A DNA stretch of 15,267 bases from positions 1 through 15,267 of the forward strand of contig JAGLQD010000128.1 of assembly GCA_023136985.1 (NCBI GenBank). Reading direction: 5' to 3'. The notes under the pieces were generated by a model, which saw nothing but the letters and a program-made list of their open reading frames with translations, searched no databases and was not told the DNA's origin. Both the position numbers and the translations under genes were made by a program. The stretch comes from Candidatus Sabulitectum sp. Lineage in GTDB: Bacteria > Fermentibacterota > Fermentibacteria > Fermentibacterales > JCC-6. Positions within the stretch are counted from its first letter, which is position 1; each line of letters opens with the position of its first letter. Of this stretch, positions 1 to 6,172 are shown piece by piece.

Positions 1-308
1 ATGCACTTGTTCTATTCTGTGTTACAGCTCTGTTGATAGCAGCATCCTGTAGTACTGCGGTCTCGAATATTGACATGATTCATGAGAGAATCAGCAACAA
101 CAAATGCAGGATCAACAGAGAAGAATTGATCTTTCAAATGCAGGAGATCGAATATCTCCAGGATACCACATTCACTGAGATCCCGCAGTTTCTGCTGGCG
201 GATTCTCTTCTTGTTTGTCCGGTAACTGGACAATTTTATTTATTCGAGGCAGACGGGAATGATAGAACAATTATCTGTCCTGCCGGGCATGGAGTCTCTT
301 CGTTTTAG
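1..308 (+). CDS. Small lipoprotein, 5' end outside window
   Basis: The reading frame is open from base 3 to a TAG at 306-308, with no start codon that would keep a full signal peptide, so the gene begins upstream. The visible N-terminus is hydrophobic and runs into a lipobox-like AASC, whose Cys codon is at 48-50. This suggests lipidation and anchoring in a membrane facing the periplasm. The mature part is about 87 residues. Its C-terminal half carries a CPVTGQFY segment and then CPAGHG about 20 residues later. This CP-x-x-G ... CP-x-H/GH-G pattern resembles the short two-Cys tail found on minor pseudopilins and small lipoproteins in FCB-type bacteria. It could be a disulfide-closed or metal-binding hairpin. 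No specific function is recognised. It ends about 10 bases before the promoter of the ffh operon. Confidence 0.6.
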   Translation, partial: ALVLFCVTALLIAASCSTAVSNIDMIHERISNNKCRINREELIFQMQEIEYLQDTTFTEIPQFLLADSLLVCPVTGQFYLFEADGNDRTIICPAGHGVSSF

Positions 309-315
309 AAGCTCT

Positions 316-343
316 TTGACTTCTGAGTAAATTTCATTATAAT
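316..343 (+). promoter_or_regulatory. Sigma70-type promoter for the ffh-rplS operon
   Basis: A -35 box TTGACT (316-321) and a perfect -10 box TATAAT (338-343) are separated by 16 bases. They lie just downstream of the upstream lipoprotein stop and about 90 bases before the ffh start, leaving a leader of about 80 nt. The leader holds only a weak 5-bp inverted repeat (CAGGG 356-360, CCCTG 371-375) and no recognisable riboswitch. This is the best promoter match in the window and probably drives the whole translation operon to 4965. Confidence 0.7.
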
Positions 344-433
344 CGCTTGACTTTGCAGGGGGTTTCTGCGCCCTGTTGGAGTAGTGCAATTGGAGATAAC
401 GTCATTTTATAAGGCATAGGGGAGCAGTCGCAG

Positions 434-1747
434 TTGTTTGATAAACTTTCAGATCGACTTGGACAGACATTCAGGAATCTTTCCGGCAGAGGTGTACTTA
501 CAGAGAGTAACATCAGCGATGCCATGCGTGAGATCAGAAGAGCGCTGCTGGAAGCTGATGTTAATTTCAAAGTTGCAAAAAAGTTTGTCAGCGAGGTTGC
601 AGATAAAGCCATGGGTGAAAAGGTTCTTAAAAGCCTTACTCCAGGGCAGCAGGTTGTAAAGATTGTTAACGAACAGATCGTTGAGCTTCTGGGAACAACT
701 TCTGAGAGACTTGTATTTACAGGTAAGCCACCTCATGTAATACTTCTTCTGGGGCTTCAGGGATCAGGCAAAACCACCACTGCAGCCAGGCTGGCATATC
801 TGCTGCAGAAAAAACACAATCGCAGGTGTATGGTTGTTGCTGCGGATCTTCAGAGACCGGCTGCTATTACACAGCTGGAAGTGATGGCGAAGAAAGCCGG
901 TACTGATTTTTACTGCGACAGAAGCCAGACTGACCCGGCAGAGGTTGCAAAAGCAGCTATACACAAAGCATCGCTGCAGTACAACGATGTGGTTATTGTG
1001 GACACAGCAGGCAGGCTTCATGTTGACAGTGCCCTTATGGAAGAGCTTGAGAGGGTAAAATCAGTAACTAATCCCGATGAGTCTCTTCTTGTTCTTGACG
1101 GTCTTTCCGGTCAGGATGCTGTGAATGTTGCCCTGGAATTCAATGAGCAGATCGGGTTTACTGGAGCGGTTCTTACCAAGATGGACGGCGATTCCCGTGG
1201 TGGAGCTGCCCTCTCTTTCCGATCTGTAACCGGCAGACCTATAAAATTCATCGGTATCGGTGAGAGCGTAAAGGGACTGGAAGAATTTGAACCGCAGAGG
1301 ATGGCTGGCAGAATCCTGGGCATGGGTGACATTGTAGGCCTTGCAGAGAAAGCTCAGGAGATGTTTGACGAGAAAGAGGCCTTTAAGCTTCAGAAGAAGA
1401 TCAAGACCAACTCTTTCAATCTTGAAGATTTCAGAAAAGAACTTGTTAAAATAAAGAAGATGGGTTCGCTTAACGAATTAATGGCCATGCTTCCAAAGGG
1501 GATGCGACCTGCAGGAGTTGATCTTGATTCCTCTCAGTTTACACAGATGGAAGCCTTGATAAACTCCATGACCTCAAAGGAGAGGCTGCGACCTGAGATA
1601 ATCAACGGCAGCAGAAGAAAACGAATAGCAAAAGGCAGCGGTAGAACTGTTACTGATGTTAACCGGCTGCTGAAAGAATACAGAACCATGAAGAAGATGA
1701 TGAAGAAAATGCGTACAAACAGAGGAATGGCAGCATTATTCGGCTAG
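434..1747 (+). CDS. ffh: Signal recognition particle GTPase Ffh (SRP54)
   Basis: Ffh binds the SRP RNA and signal sequences of nascent membrane proteins and docks with FtsY at the inner membrane. The 437-residue product is near the usual family length of about 450. The N domain is helical (about 1-90). The G domain shows the P-loop GLQGSGKTT (107-115), DTAGR (190-194) and TKMDGD (248-253). The M domain (about 300-437) is Met-rich and ends in the basic MKKMMKKM stretch that binds SRP RNA. The start is a TTG at 434, chosen because AGGGGAG (418-424) is correctly spaced and MFDKLSDRL is the expected N-terminus. It is the first gene of the operon, 38 bases ahead of rpsP. A 4.5S RNA gene was looked for nearby and not seen. 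Confidence 0.97.
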   Translation: MFDKLSDRLGQTFRNLSGRGVLTESNISDAMREIRRALLEADVNFKVAKKFVSEVADKAMGEKVLKSLTPGQQVVKIVNEQIVELLGTTSERLVFTGKPPHVILLLGLQGSGKTTTAARLAYLLQKKHNRRCMVVAADLQRPAAITQLEVMAKKAGTDFYCDRSQTDPAEVAKAAIHKASLQYNDVVIVDTAGRLHVDSALMEELERVKSVTNPDESLLVLDGLSGQDAVNVALEFNEQIGFTGAVLTKMDGDSRGGAALSFRSVTGRPIKFIGIGESVKGLEEFEPQRMAGRILGMGDIVGLAEKAQEMFDEKEAFKLQKKIKTNSFNLEDFRKELVKIKKMGSLNELMAMLPKGMRPAGVDLDSSQFTQMEALINSMTSKERLRPEIINGSRRKRIAKGSGRTVTDVNRLLKEYRTMKKMMKKMRTNRGMAALFG

Positions 1748-1785
1748 CCTGTACCTGGATCTGTACGCAAAACAGGAGGTGACGA

Positions 1786-2106
1786 TTGGTAAAGATCAGA
1801 CTTAGAAGAATGGGCAGTGCCAAGACCCCATTCTACAGAATAGTGGCTGCCGATTCGCGCAGAGCGGTAAGTGGCAGTTTCATTGAGATACTGGGATACT
1901 ATGATCCCCTGCGGAAACCTCTCGAGATGAAAGTCGACGAGGGCAAGGTATTCAAGTGGCTTGGTAACGGAGCACAGCTCTCAGATACCATGAGAAGTCT
2001 GCTGCGTAAAACCGGTACCATGGCGAAATGGAGCCGTATACTGCAGGGCGAGGAAGGTATTGTACCCGAAACAGTATTCATCAAGGGTGAGAGCAGAAAC
2101 TCGTAG
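1786..2106 (+). CDS. rpsP: 30S ribosomal protein S16
   Basis: S16 is a small-subunit protein needed for 30S assembly. The N-terminus MVKIRLRRMGSAKTPFYRIV and the following ADSR and LGYYDP segments are diagnostic. The start is TTG (1786) behind a strong AGGAGGTGA (1774-1782). At 106 residues it is longer than the usual 80-90. The extra tail, after the WLGNGAQLSDT segment typical of the family, is moderately charged and resembles the variable C-terminal extensions seen in other phyla. The order ffh-rpsP-KH protein-rimM-trmD-rplS is a widely conserved translation operon, which supports the call. Confidence 0.96.
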   Translation: MVKIRLRRMGSAKTPFYRIVAADSRRAVSGSFIEILGYYDPLRKPLEMKVDEGKVFKWLGNGAQLSDTMRSLLRKTGTMAKWSRILQGEEGIVPETVFIKGESRNS

Positions 2107-2150
2107 TGAGTGCGAGGCTGACCCGCTAACTTCAAAAACCGGAGGATGAG

Positions 2151-2381
2151 ATGAGAGAACTCGTTGAACACATGGCCCGCACCCTGGTCGAGAACCCTGA
2201 TGGTGTATCTGTTGAAGAAACAACCCAGGAAGACATGACGGTTTACGAGCTCAGAGTTGAGGAAGCCGATCTCGGTCGCGTTATCGGTAAGGAAGGTAGA
2301 ATTGCCAAGGCTATGCGAATGATTGTTCGCTCCGCTGCAGCAAGACACGGCCAGAAGGCCACTATAGAAATAATGGACTAG
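2151..2381 (+). CDS. khpA: KH-domain RNA-binding protein KhpA (YlqC type)
   Basis: This 76-residue protein is essentially one type II KH domain. The RNA-binding GxxG loop appears as VIGKEGR (about residues 44-50), followed by the helix AKAMRMIVRSAAARHG. KhpA proteins bind RNA and, in some firmicutes, work with KhpB/EloR in cell elongation and small-RNA regulation. That partner is not in this window. The ATG at 2151 has GGAGG at 2141-2145. The place between rpsP and rimM is the standard one for this family. The length is normal. Confidence 0.93.
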   Translation: MRELVEHMARTLVENPDGVSVEETTQEDMTVYELRVEEADLGRVIGKEGRIAKAMRMIVRSAAARHGQKATIEIMD

Positions 2382-2387
2382 TAATTC

Positions 2388-2894
2388 ATGGAGAAAAGAG
2401 TACCCTACGGCTTTGTTGAGAGAACCCATGGTTTAAATGGGAGAATTATACTGAAGCTTTTTGTTTTTGGCCCGGCTGAACCTCTTGAGGAGGGGACGAT
2501 ACTGTATGCTGGAGATCGTATTCTTACGGTTACCAGGTCCAGAAAACGGGACAATGAGCGGGTAACGGTGGATTGCTCGGAACTTTGGAAGAGAGCACAG
2601 GCTGTAGAACTGGTAGGAGAGGCAATTGAGGTGGATGTGGACAGGGTACTTAAACCCGGGTTTCCCATGCCAGTCTATGCTTTTACCCAGTTCTCTGTAG
2701 TTTCCAGCGGAAAGAAGTATCCTGTTGAGGAAGTTGAGTACAACAACTCAAACCCTCAGTTGATAGTCAAGGGAGACAGGGGAGTTTTTCCTATTCCACT
2801 TAATCTTGCCCTTACAGGTAAGGTTGATCCAGCAGAGAGAACCATCGAGATCGATCTGCCGGATGGGTTGGAGGAACTATACAACCCGCTCTGA
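2388..2894 (+). CDS. rimM: Ribosome maturation factor RimM
   Basis: RimM helps mature the 30S head and binds S19. The 168-residue protein has the N-terminal motif in which GFVERTHGLNG stands for the family's G-x-I-x-x-x-HGL-x-G. A beta-rich RimM domain follows (about 5-90), then a C-terminal PRC-barrel domain (about 97-168) containing YPVEEVEYNNSNPQLIV and VFPIPLN. The start ATG lies 6 bases after the khpA stop with only a poor Shine-Dalgarno sequence, which suggests translational coupling. The stop is a TGA (2892-2894), so TGA acts as an ordinary terminator in this genome. trmD follows after 2 bases. Confidence 0.93.
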   Translation: MEKRVPYGFVERTHGLNGRIILKLFVFGPAEPLEEGTILYAGDRILTVTRSRKRDNERVTVDCSELWKRAQAVELVGEAIEVDVDRVLKPGFPMPVYAFTQFSVVSSGKKYPVEEVEYNNSNPQLIVKGDRGVFPIPLNLALTGKVDPAERTIEIDLPDGLEELYNPL

Positions 2895-2896
2895 AA

Positions 2897-3643
2897 GTGG
2901 CTGTTGCCACAGTGTTCCCTGAACTGTTCTCTACCTTCCTGAAAACTGGAGTGATCGGAAGAGGACTGGAGAAGGAAGTAGCCTCTGTCCAGGTGCATGA
3001 CATACGCAGGCACCCTGTGGACAAGAGAGGCTCTGTGGATGACTATCAGTTTGGCGGTGGAGCCGGAATGGTTCTCAGACCGGAACCGCTGTTCGACACA
3101 CTTGATGAGATATCATGGAGAGAAGGTGCCCGAGTTGCCCTGATGACCCCGCAGGGTAGACAGCTGGACACCGATTATGCCAGAGAATTGGCAGAGTGTG
3201 AGAAACTTATTGTTTTTTGCGGAAGATACGGAGGGGTTGATGAGAGGTTCCGCCGGAAGGTGGTTACCGATGAAATATGTGTTGGTGATGCGGTAGTGTC
3301 AGGCGGAGAGATTCCAGCCATGTACCTTATAGAGGCCATTTTCAGATGGCTCCCCGGGGTGCTGGGGCGATTGGAATCAGCTCGCAGTGACAGTTTCGCA
3401 ACGGGTCTTCTTGATTTTCCAAGATATACCCGTCCGGCAGAGTACCAGGGAATGAAAGTTCCTGAAGAACTCTTGTCCGGTAACCATGCTTTAATAGCTG
3501 ATTGGCGTTTCAGGGCTGCACTGGCTAAAACCAGAGAGGTCAGACCTGATCTGCTTGTAAATTGTAATGAAAAAGAGACAGAAATACGGTTCGCTGAAAT
3601 AATGAAAGAAGCGGACCGCGCGAAGGAGCAGGACAATGGATGA
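2897..3643 (+). CDS. trmD: tRNA (guanine-37-N1)-methyltransferase TrmD
   Basis: TrmD uses S-adenosylmethionine to make m1G37 in tRNAs, which prevents +1 frameshifting. The 248-residue protein has the expected SPOUT landmarks: VFPELF near the start, FGGGAGMVL, CGRYGGVDER, VGDAVVSGGE, then DSFATGLLDFPRYTRP with the catalytic Asp, LLSGNH and a C-terminal RPDLL. The start is GTG at 2897, 2 bases after rimM. Two normally well-conserved residues differ. CGRYEG is CGRYGG, replacing the Glu equivalent to E. coli Glu116. GDYVLSGGE is GDAVVSGGE, replacing the Tyr. The rest aligns without gaps to what I recall of the E. coli protein, so the gene is intact and the fold assignment is firm. The stop TGA overlaps the start of rplS. 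Confidence 0.95.
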   Translation: MAVATVFPELFSTFLKTGVIGRGLEKEVASVQVHDIRRHPVDKRGSVDDYQFGGGAGMVLRPEPLFDTLDEISWREGARVALMTPQGRQLDTDYARELAECEKLIVFCGRYGGVDERFRRKVVTDEICVGDAVVSGGEIPAMYLIEAIFRWLPGVLGRLESARSDSFATGLLDFPRYTRPAEYQGMKVPEELLSGNHALIADWRFRAALAKTREVRPDLLVNCNEKETEIRFAEIMKEADRAKEQDNG

Positions 3644-3992
3644 ACTGCTGAGAAGTGTAGGTCAGGCACAGATCAAAACAGATCTTCCTGATTTCCGTAC
3701 GGGTGATACCGTTCGTGTTCACTATCAGGTAATTGAGGGCGATAAGGTTAGAGTGCAGATTTTCGAAGGTACAGTGATTGCCCGCAGAGGCGGCGGAATT
3801 GACGAAACCTTCATGGTAAGAAAGATATCCGGCGGAGTGGGTGTAGAAAGGGTTTTCCCTTTGAATTCACCGAGAATTGCTGGAATCGAAATTACCAGAC
3901 ACGGTAAGGTTCGCAGAAGCAAGCTCTTCTACCTCAGGAAGAAGACTGGTCGTGCGGCAAGAATCAAGGAACGCAGAGTCTACAATAAGTAA
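3636..3992 (+). CDS. rplS: 50S ribosomal protein L19
   Basis: L19 sits at the subunit interface of the 50S particle. The 118-residue product matches the family in length and in its landmarks: FRTGDTVRVHYQVIEGDK, the QIFEGTVIARRGGG strand-loop, GVGVERVFPLNSP, and the C-terminal KVRRSKLFYLRKKTGRAARIKE. The ATG at 3636 overlaps the end of trmD by 8 bases, and AAGGAG lies shortly upstream inside trmD. It is the last ribosomal gene of the operon and the next ORF begins 2 bases after its TAA. Confidence 0.96.
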   Translation: MDELLRSVGQAQIKTDLPDFRTGDTVRVHYQVIEGDKVRVQIFEGTVIARRGGGIDETFMVRKISGGVGVERVFPLNSPRIAGIEITRHGKVRRSKLFYLRKKTGRAARIKERRVYNK

Positions 3993-3993
3993 G

Positions 3994-4965
3994 GTGTCAG
4001 AGCTTTACCTTTTTGATCAGCGTTACCGATCCGAGTATGGCGTAATCGCTGGCTTGGATGAAGCTGGAAGAGGGCCTTTAGCGGGCCCTCTTGTGGCTTG
4101 TGCAGTTATTCTGTCTTCAGATTTTGCCAATGATACTCTTAACGACAGCAAGAAGCTTACAGACAGATCTCGCAGGCGATTAAAGCCTGAAATTGAGAGT
4201 GCTGCGGTGGCGCTGTCCGTTGGTATTGTTTCTTCTTCCGAGATTGACAGAAATAGGATGGCCTGGGCTGTAAGAACCTCATTCAAGCGGGCCATGACCC
4301 CTCTCATTATACCCACAGATGTATTTCTCATTGATGGAAACAGTGTTTCCGGTCTGGAAGCTCCGTGCAGATTCCTTGTGAAAGGCGATTCAAGAAGCCT
4401 TTCAATCGCTGCTGCAAGTGTGATCGCAAAAGTTACACGGGATGATATCATGGTTAAAGCAAGCGAAGAATTTCCCGCGTACGGTTTTGACCGGCACAAA
4501 GGATACGGTACAGCAGCCCACATCAAGATTCTTGAAAAGATCGGTCCTTCTCCCATTCACAGAATGTCTTTTGCTCCCCTGAGCAGGATGTATCAAACCG
4601 GCCAGATGTCTCTTTTCCCTGTGGATCCGCCAGATACAGGAAAAGCTGCTGAGAACAGGGCCGCCCGCTATTACGAGAACCTCGGCTACACAATTCTTGA
4701 AAGGAACTGGCATTCCACCTGTGGAGAAATTGATCTTATAGCAGAAAAAGGCAATTCCGTGTTGTTTATTGAGGTGAAATCCACTCTCACCGGTGCCTTC
4801 AGGCAGGCTATGGAAAAAATTGATCAGACAAAGCTAAAAAGGATAAGAGAAGCAGCTGAGATCTGGATAGCTTCTTCAGGAAGTCAGAGGCTGTACACAA
4901 TTGAAGCTGCCATTGTTACCGCAAACAGTGTGGAGAGCATCGTGGTGGACAGCATGATGCTGTAG
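3994..4965 (+). CDS. rnhB: Ribonuclease HII fused to YraN (UPF0102) domain
   Basis: Residues about 14-205 are RNase HII, which cuts RNA in RNA-DNA hybrids and starts removal of single ribonucleotides from DNA. The carboxylates are D22 and E23 (in LDEAGRGPLAGP), D114 (IDGNS) and D132 (KGDSRSLSIAAAS). Their spacing matches E. coli RNase HII, and the C-terminal HKGYGT and HRMSF motifs are present. After a short linker, residues about 215-323 form a YraN/UPF0102 domain of the PD-(D/E)xK nuclease fold: GY-x-IL-x-RNW, GEIDLI with E245/D247, and FIEVK with E260/K262. GTG at 3994 is preferred because it follows the rplS stop by one base and leaves a normal RNase HII N-terminus. Opening the frame at 3877 would add an unrelated stretch overlapping rplS. 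The two genes are usually separate neighbours in this order, so this is a fusion in place. Confidence 0.92.
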   Translation: MSELYLFDQRYRSEYGVIAGLDEAGRGPLAGPLVACAVILSSDFANDTLNDSKKLTDRSRRRLKPEIESAAVALSVGIVSSSEIDRNRMAWAVRTSFKRAMTPLIIPTDVFLIDGNSVSGLEAPCRFLVKGDSRSLSIAAASVIAKVTRDDIMVKASEEFPAYGFDRHKGYGTAAHIKILEKIGPSPIHRMSFAPLSRMYQTGQMSLFPVDPPDTGKAAENRAARYYENLGYTILERNWHSTCGEIDLIAEKGNSVLFIEVKSTLTGAFRQAMEKIDQTKLKRIREAAEIWIASSGSQRLYTIEAAIVTANSVESIVVDSMML

Positions 4966-4994
4966 ACTGTAATAAAATACCGATAAGGTAGGTA

Positions 4995-5023
4995 TTGCGG
5001 CATGCAACATTTCTACATATATT
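4995..5023 (+). promoter_or_regulatory. Possible promoter for the selenoprotein gene
   Basis: TTGCGG (4995-5000) and TATATT (5018-5023) are 17 bases apart. They lie in the 89-base gap between rnhB-yraN and the secreted redox gene. The -35 box is poor and the -10 box is good, so this is tentative. An imperfect hairpin just before it (AATACC 4976-4981, GGTATT 4991-4996) has no T run and overlaps the proposed -35, so I do not call a terminator for the upstream operon. Confidence 0.3.
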
Positions 5024-5054
5024 TCATGAAACTCTATTCAGAAAAGAGGTTCGT

Positions 5055-6050
5055 ATGAAGTTAACGATTTATGCACTGTTGATTCTATCTGTTGCGGGGT
5101 TCGCAGCAGAGAGAGTTGTTTTGTGGGAGTACTACACTCAAACTGGTTGAAGCTCTTGTTATGGCGGCTGGTCAGCCGTTAAAGCAGTTCTTAATCCAAT
5201 AGTAGCAGCAGATAATGTTGCACCTGTTTACATGTTTCACAATGGCCCTGCTGGAAATTCATACAACTGGGGCAGAATGAGTTTTTACGGCATCACGGGA
5301 ACTCCCACTGTAAAGATTGATGGCCTTGCTGCCAGTTCATCTTCATCCACCTACAATACTGCAATAAACAACAGACTTGCAGTGCCTTGCTATATGGATA
5401 TTGATGTGAATATGGTTGGAGACGAAAACGGTGGAACAGCCTACATCAGCGTTACAGCCGAGCAGGCACCAGCTGCTGGAACCATTAAGGTAAATACTGT
5501 TATTCTTGAAGATCATGAGGTGGCAACTTCAGCCTGGGGTGGTTACAATGGTATGGAAATGATGTGGATTCCTGTGGCGTACCCTCTGGGAACAGGCGGA
5601 AATGTTCTTAACTTTACCGGGCCGTATCCTCAGACAATAGAGGTATCAGGCAGCTATACTCTGAATTCGGCGTCGCATCCATACGATAATCTGAATGTAG
5701 CAACATATGTTCAATTCAGTACAGGGACAAAGGAAGTTCTGAATGCCAGCTTTATTGATCTTCACGATACTTCAACAGGTATTTACGATACAGAAGAACC
5801 CCTGGAAGTAACAAGCTCTGTTCTTAATGCCTGGCCCAACCCCACAACGGGCACTTTTGCTGTTTCCAGTCTTGTACCCTCGGGAACAATTGGAGCCGTA
5901 GAGATATTTGATATCTCAGGGCGTTCCATTCATCAGTTCACAGCAGGCTCAATTGAGAATGTACACATTGAAGAAACAGGTGTGTATTTCATAAGACTTA
6001 CAGCAGACACAGGTGAAGTTGTGAATGCACAGGTTGCCGTGATCAGATAG
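5055..6050 (+). CDS. Secreted thioredoxin-fold (Omp28-like) selenoprotein with sorting domain
   Basis: ATG at 5055, behind AAGAGGT, opens a frame that reads through one in-frame TGA (5148-5150, codon 32) to a TAG at 6048-6050, giving 331 residues. Residues 1-18 are a signal peptide (LLILSVAGFAA). Then comes VVLWEYYTQTG-U-SSC: a thioredoxin-fold strand and active site with U32 and C35 in place of the CxxC expected in Omp28-like proteins (typically TGTWCPYC). GITGTPTVKIDG carries the cis-Pro (P84). The middle is beta-rich. Residues about 260-331 (NPTTG, VEIFDISGR, GVYFIRL) form a type IX-like C-terminal sorting domain. The role is therefore likely a secreted or surface thiol/selenol redox enzyme; its substrate is unknown. 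Reading on both sides of the TGA is continuous and homologous-looking, and a SECIS-like hairpin follows. Alternatives are a pseudogene or a base error. The shorter ORF from ATG 5232 would lack the active site. Confidence 0.85.
5148..5186 (+). promoter_or_regulatory. UGA selenocysteine codon and bacterial SECIS hairpin
   Basis: The UGA is at 5148-5150. The upper stem is CGGCU (5165-5169) paired with AGCCG (5174-5178) around the tetraloop GGUC (5170-5173). Pairing continues downward as G5164-U5179, G5163-U5180 and U5162-A5181, then an A-A mismatch, then U5160-A5183, U5159-G5184, G5158-C5185 and U5157-A5186: 12 pairs in all. Bacterial SECIS elements lie inside the coding region just after the UGA and have a small apical loop with a conserved G at its start. 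The loop G is 20 nt after the UGA here. As I recall, E. coli fdhF has the same GGUC at 19 nt. SelB would bind this loop. Confidence 0.8.
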
Positions 6051-6071
6051 TCTTTGTGTTGATCAGAGAGT

Positions 6072-6099
6072 GGGAGGGTTCACCGGAACCCTCCCTTTT
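6072..6099 (+). terminator. Rho-independent terminator after the selenoprotein gene
   Basis: A perfect 10-bp stem GGGAGGGTTC (6072-6081) and GAACCCTCCC (6086-6095), with a 4-base loop ACCG, is followed at once by TTTT and a pyrimidine-rich run. It lies 22 bases after the stop and ends the transcript of 5055-6050. Confidence 0.9.
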
Positions 6100-6103
6100 C
6101 CTA

Positions 6104-6132
6104 TTGACTTTCATCCGGATTCCGGTTAACTT
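6104..6132 (+). promoter_or_regulatory. Possible promoter for the SDR gene at 6173
   Basis: TTGACT (6104-6109) is a good -35 box directly behind the terminator. The best -10 candidate is TTAACT or TAACTT at 6126-6132, with 16-17 bases of spacing and only three of six matches. A promoter is expected here because the gene follows a strong terminator, but the -10 assignment is weak. Confidence 0.3.
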
Positions 6133-6172
6133 GCCTGACATTAATTACACATAATCTCAGAAGGGGATCAGA

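Noticed and set aside
344..433. 4.5S/SRP RNA or a riboswitch in the ffh leader
   Set aside because: No GGAAGCA-type SRP RNA loop or known riboswitch core is visible; only a weak 5-bp inverted repeat.
1899..2429. 176-residue antisense frame over rpsP and khpA
   Set aside because: It lies opposite two firmly identified genes, has no ribosome site, and its product shows no family features.
3877..3993. Upstream start for rnhB-yraN at 3877
   Set aside because: It would overlap rplS by over 100 bases and add about 39 residues unlike RNase HII. GTG 3994 gives a normal N-terminus directly after the rplS stop.
4023..4556. Long antisense frame over rnhB
   Set aside because: It is a mirror of the strongly conserved RNase HII codons and has no independent protein features.
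4976..4996. Terminator after rnhB-yraN (AATACC/GGTATT)
   Set aside because: The stem is 6 bp, A/T-rich, and not followed by a T run.
5055..5150. Treating the 5055 frame as a pseudogene with a nonsense mutation
   Set aside because: The only disruption is a TGA at the exact Cys position of the active site, the second Cys is intact, the frame is clean on both sides, and a SECIS-like hairpin follows. A random nonsense change would be unlikely to land there. A base error cannot be excluded without reads.
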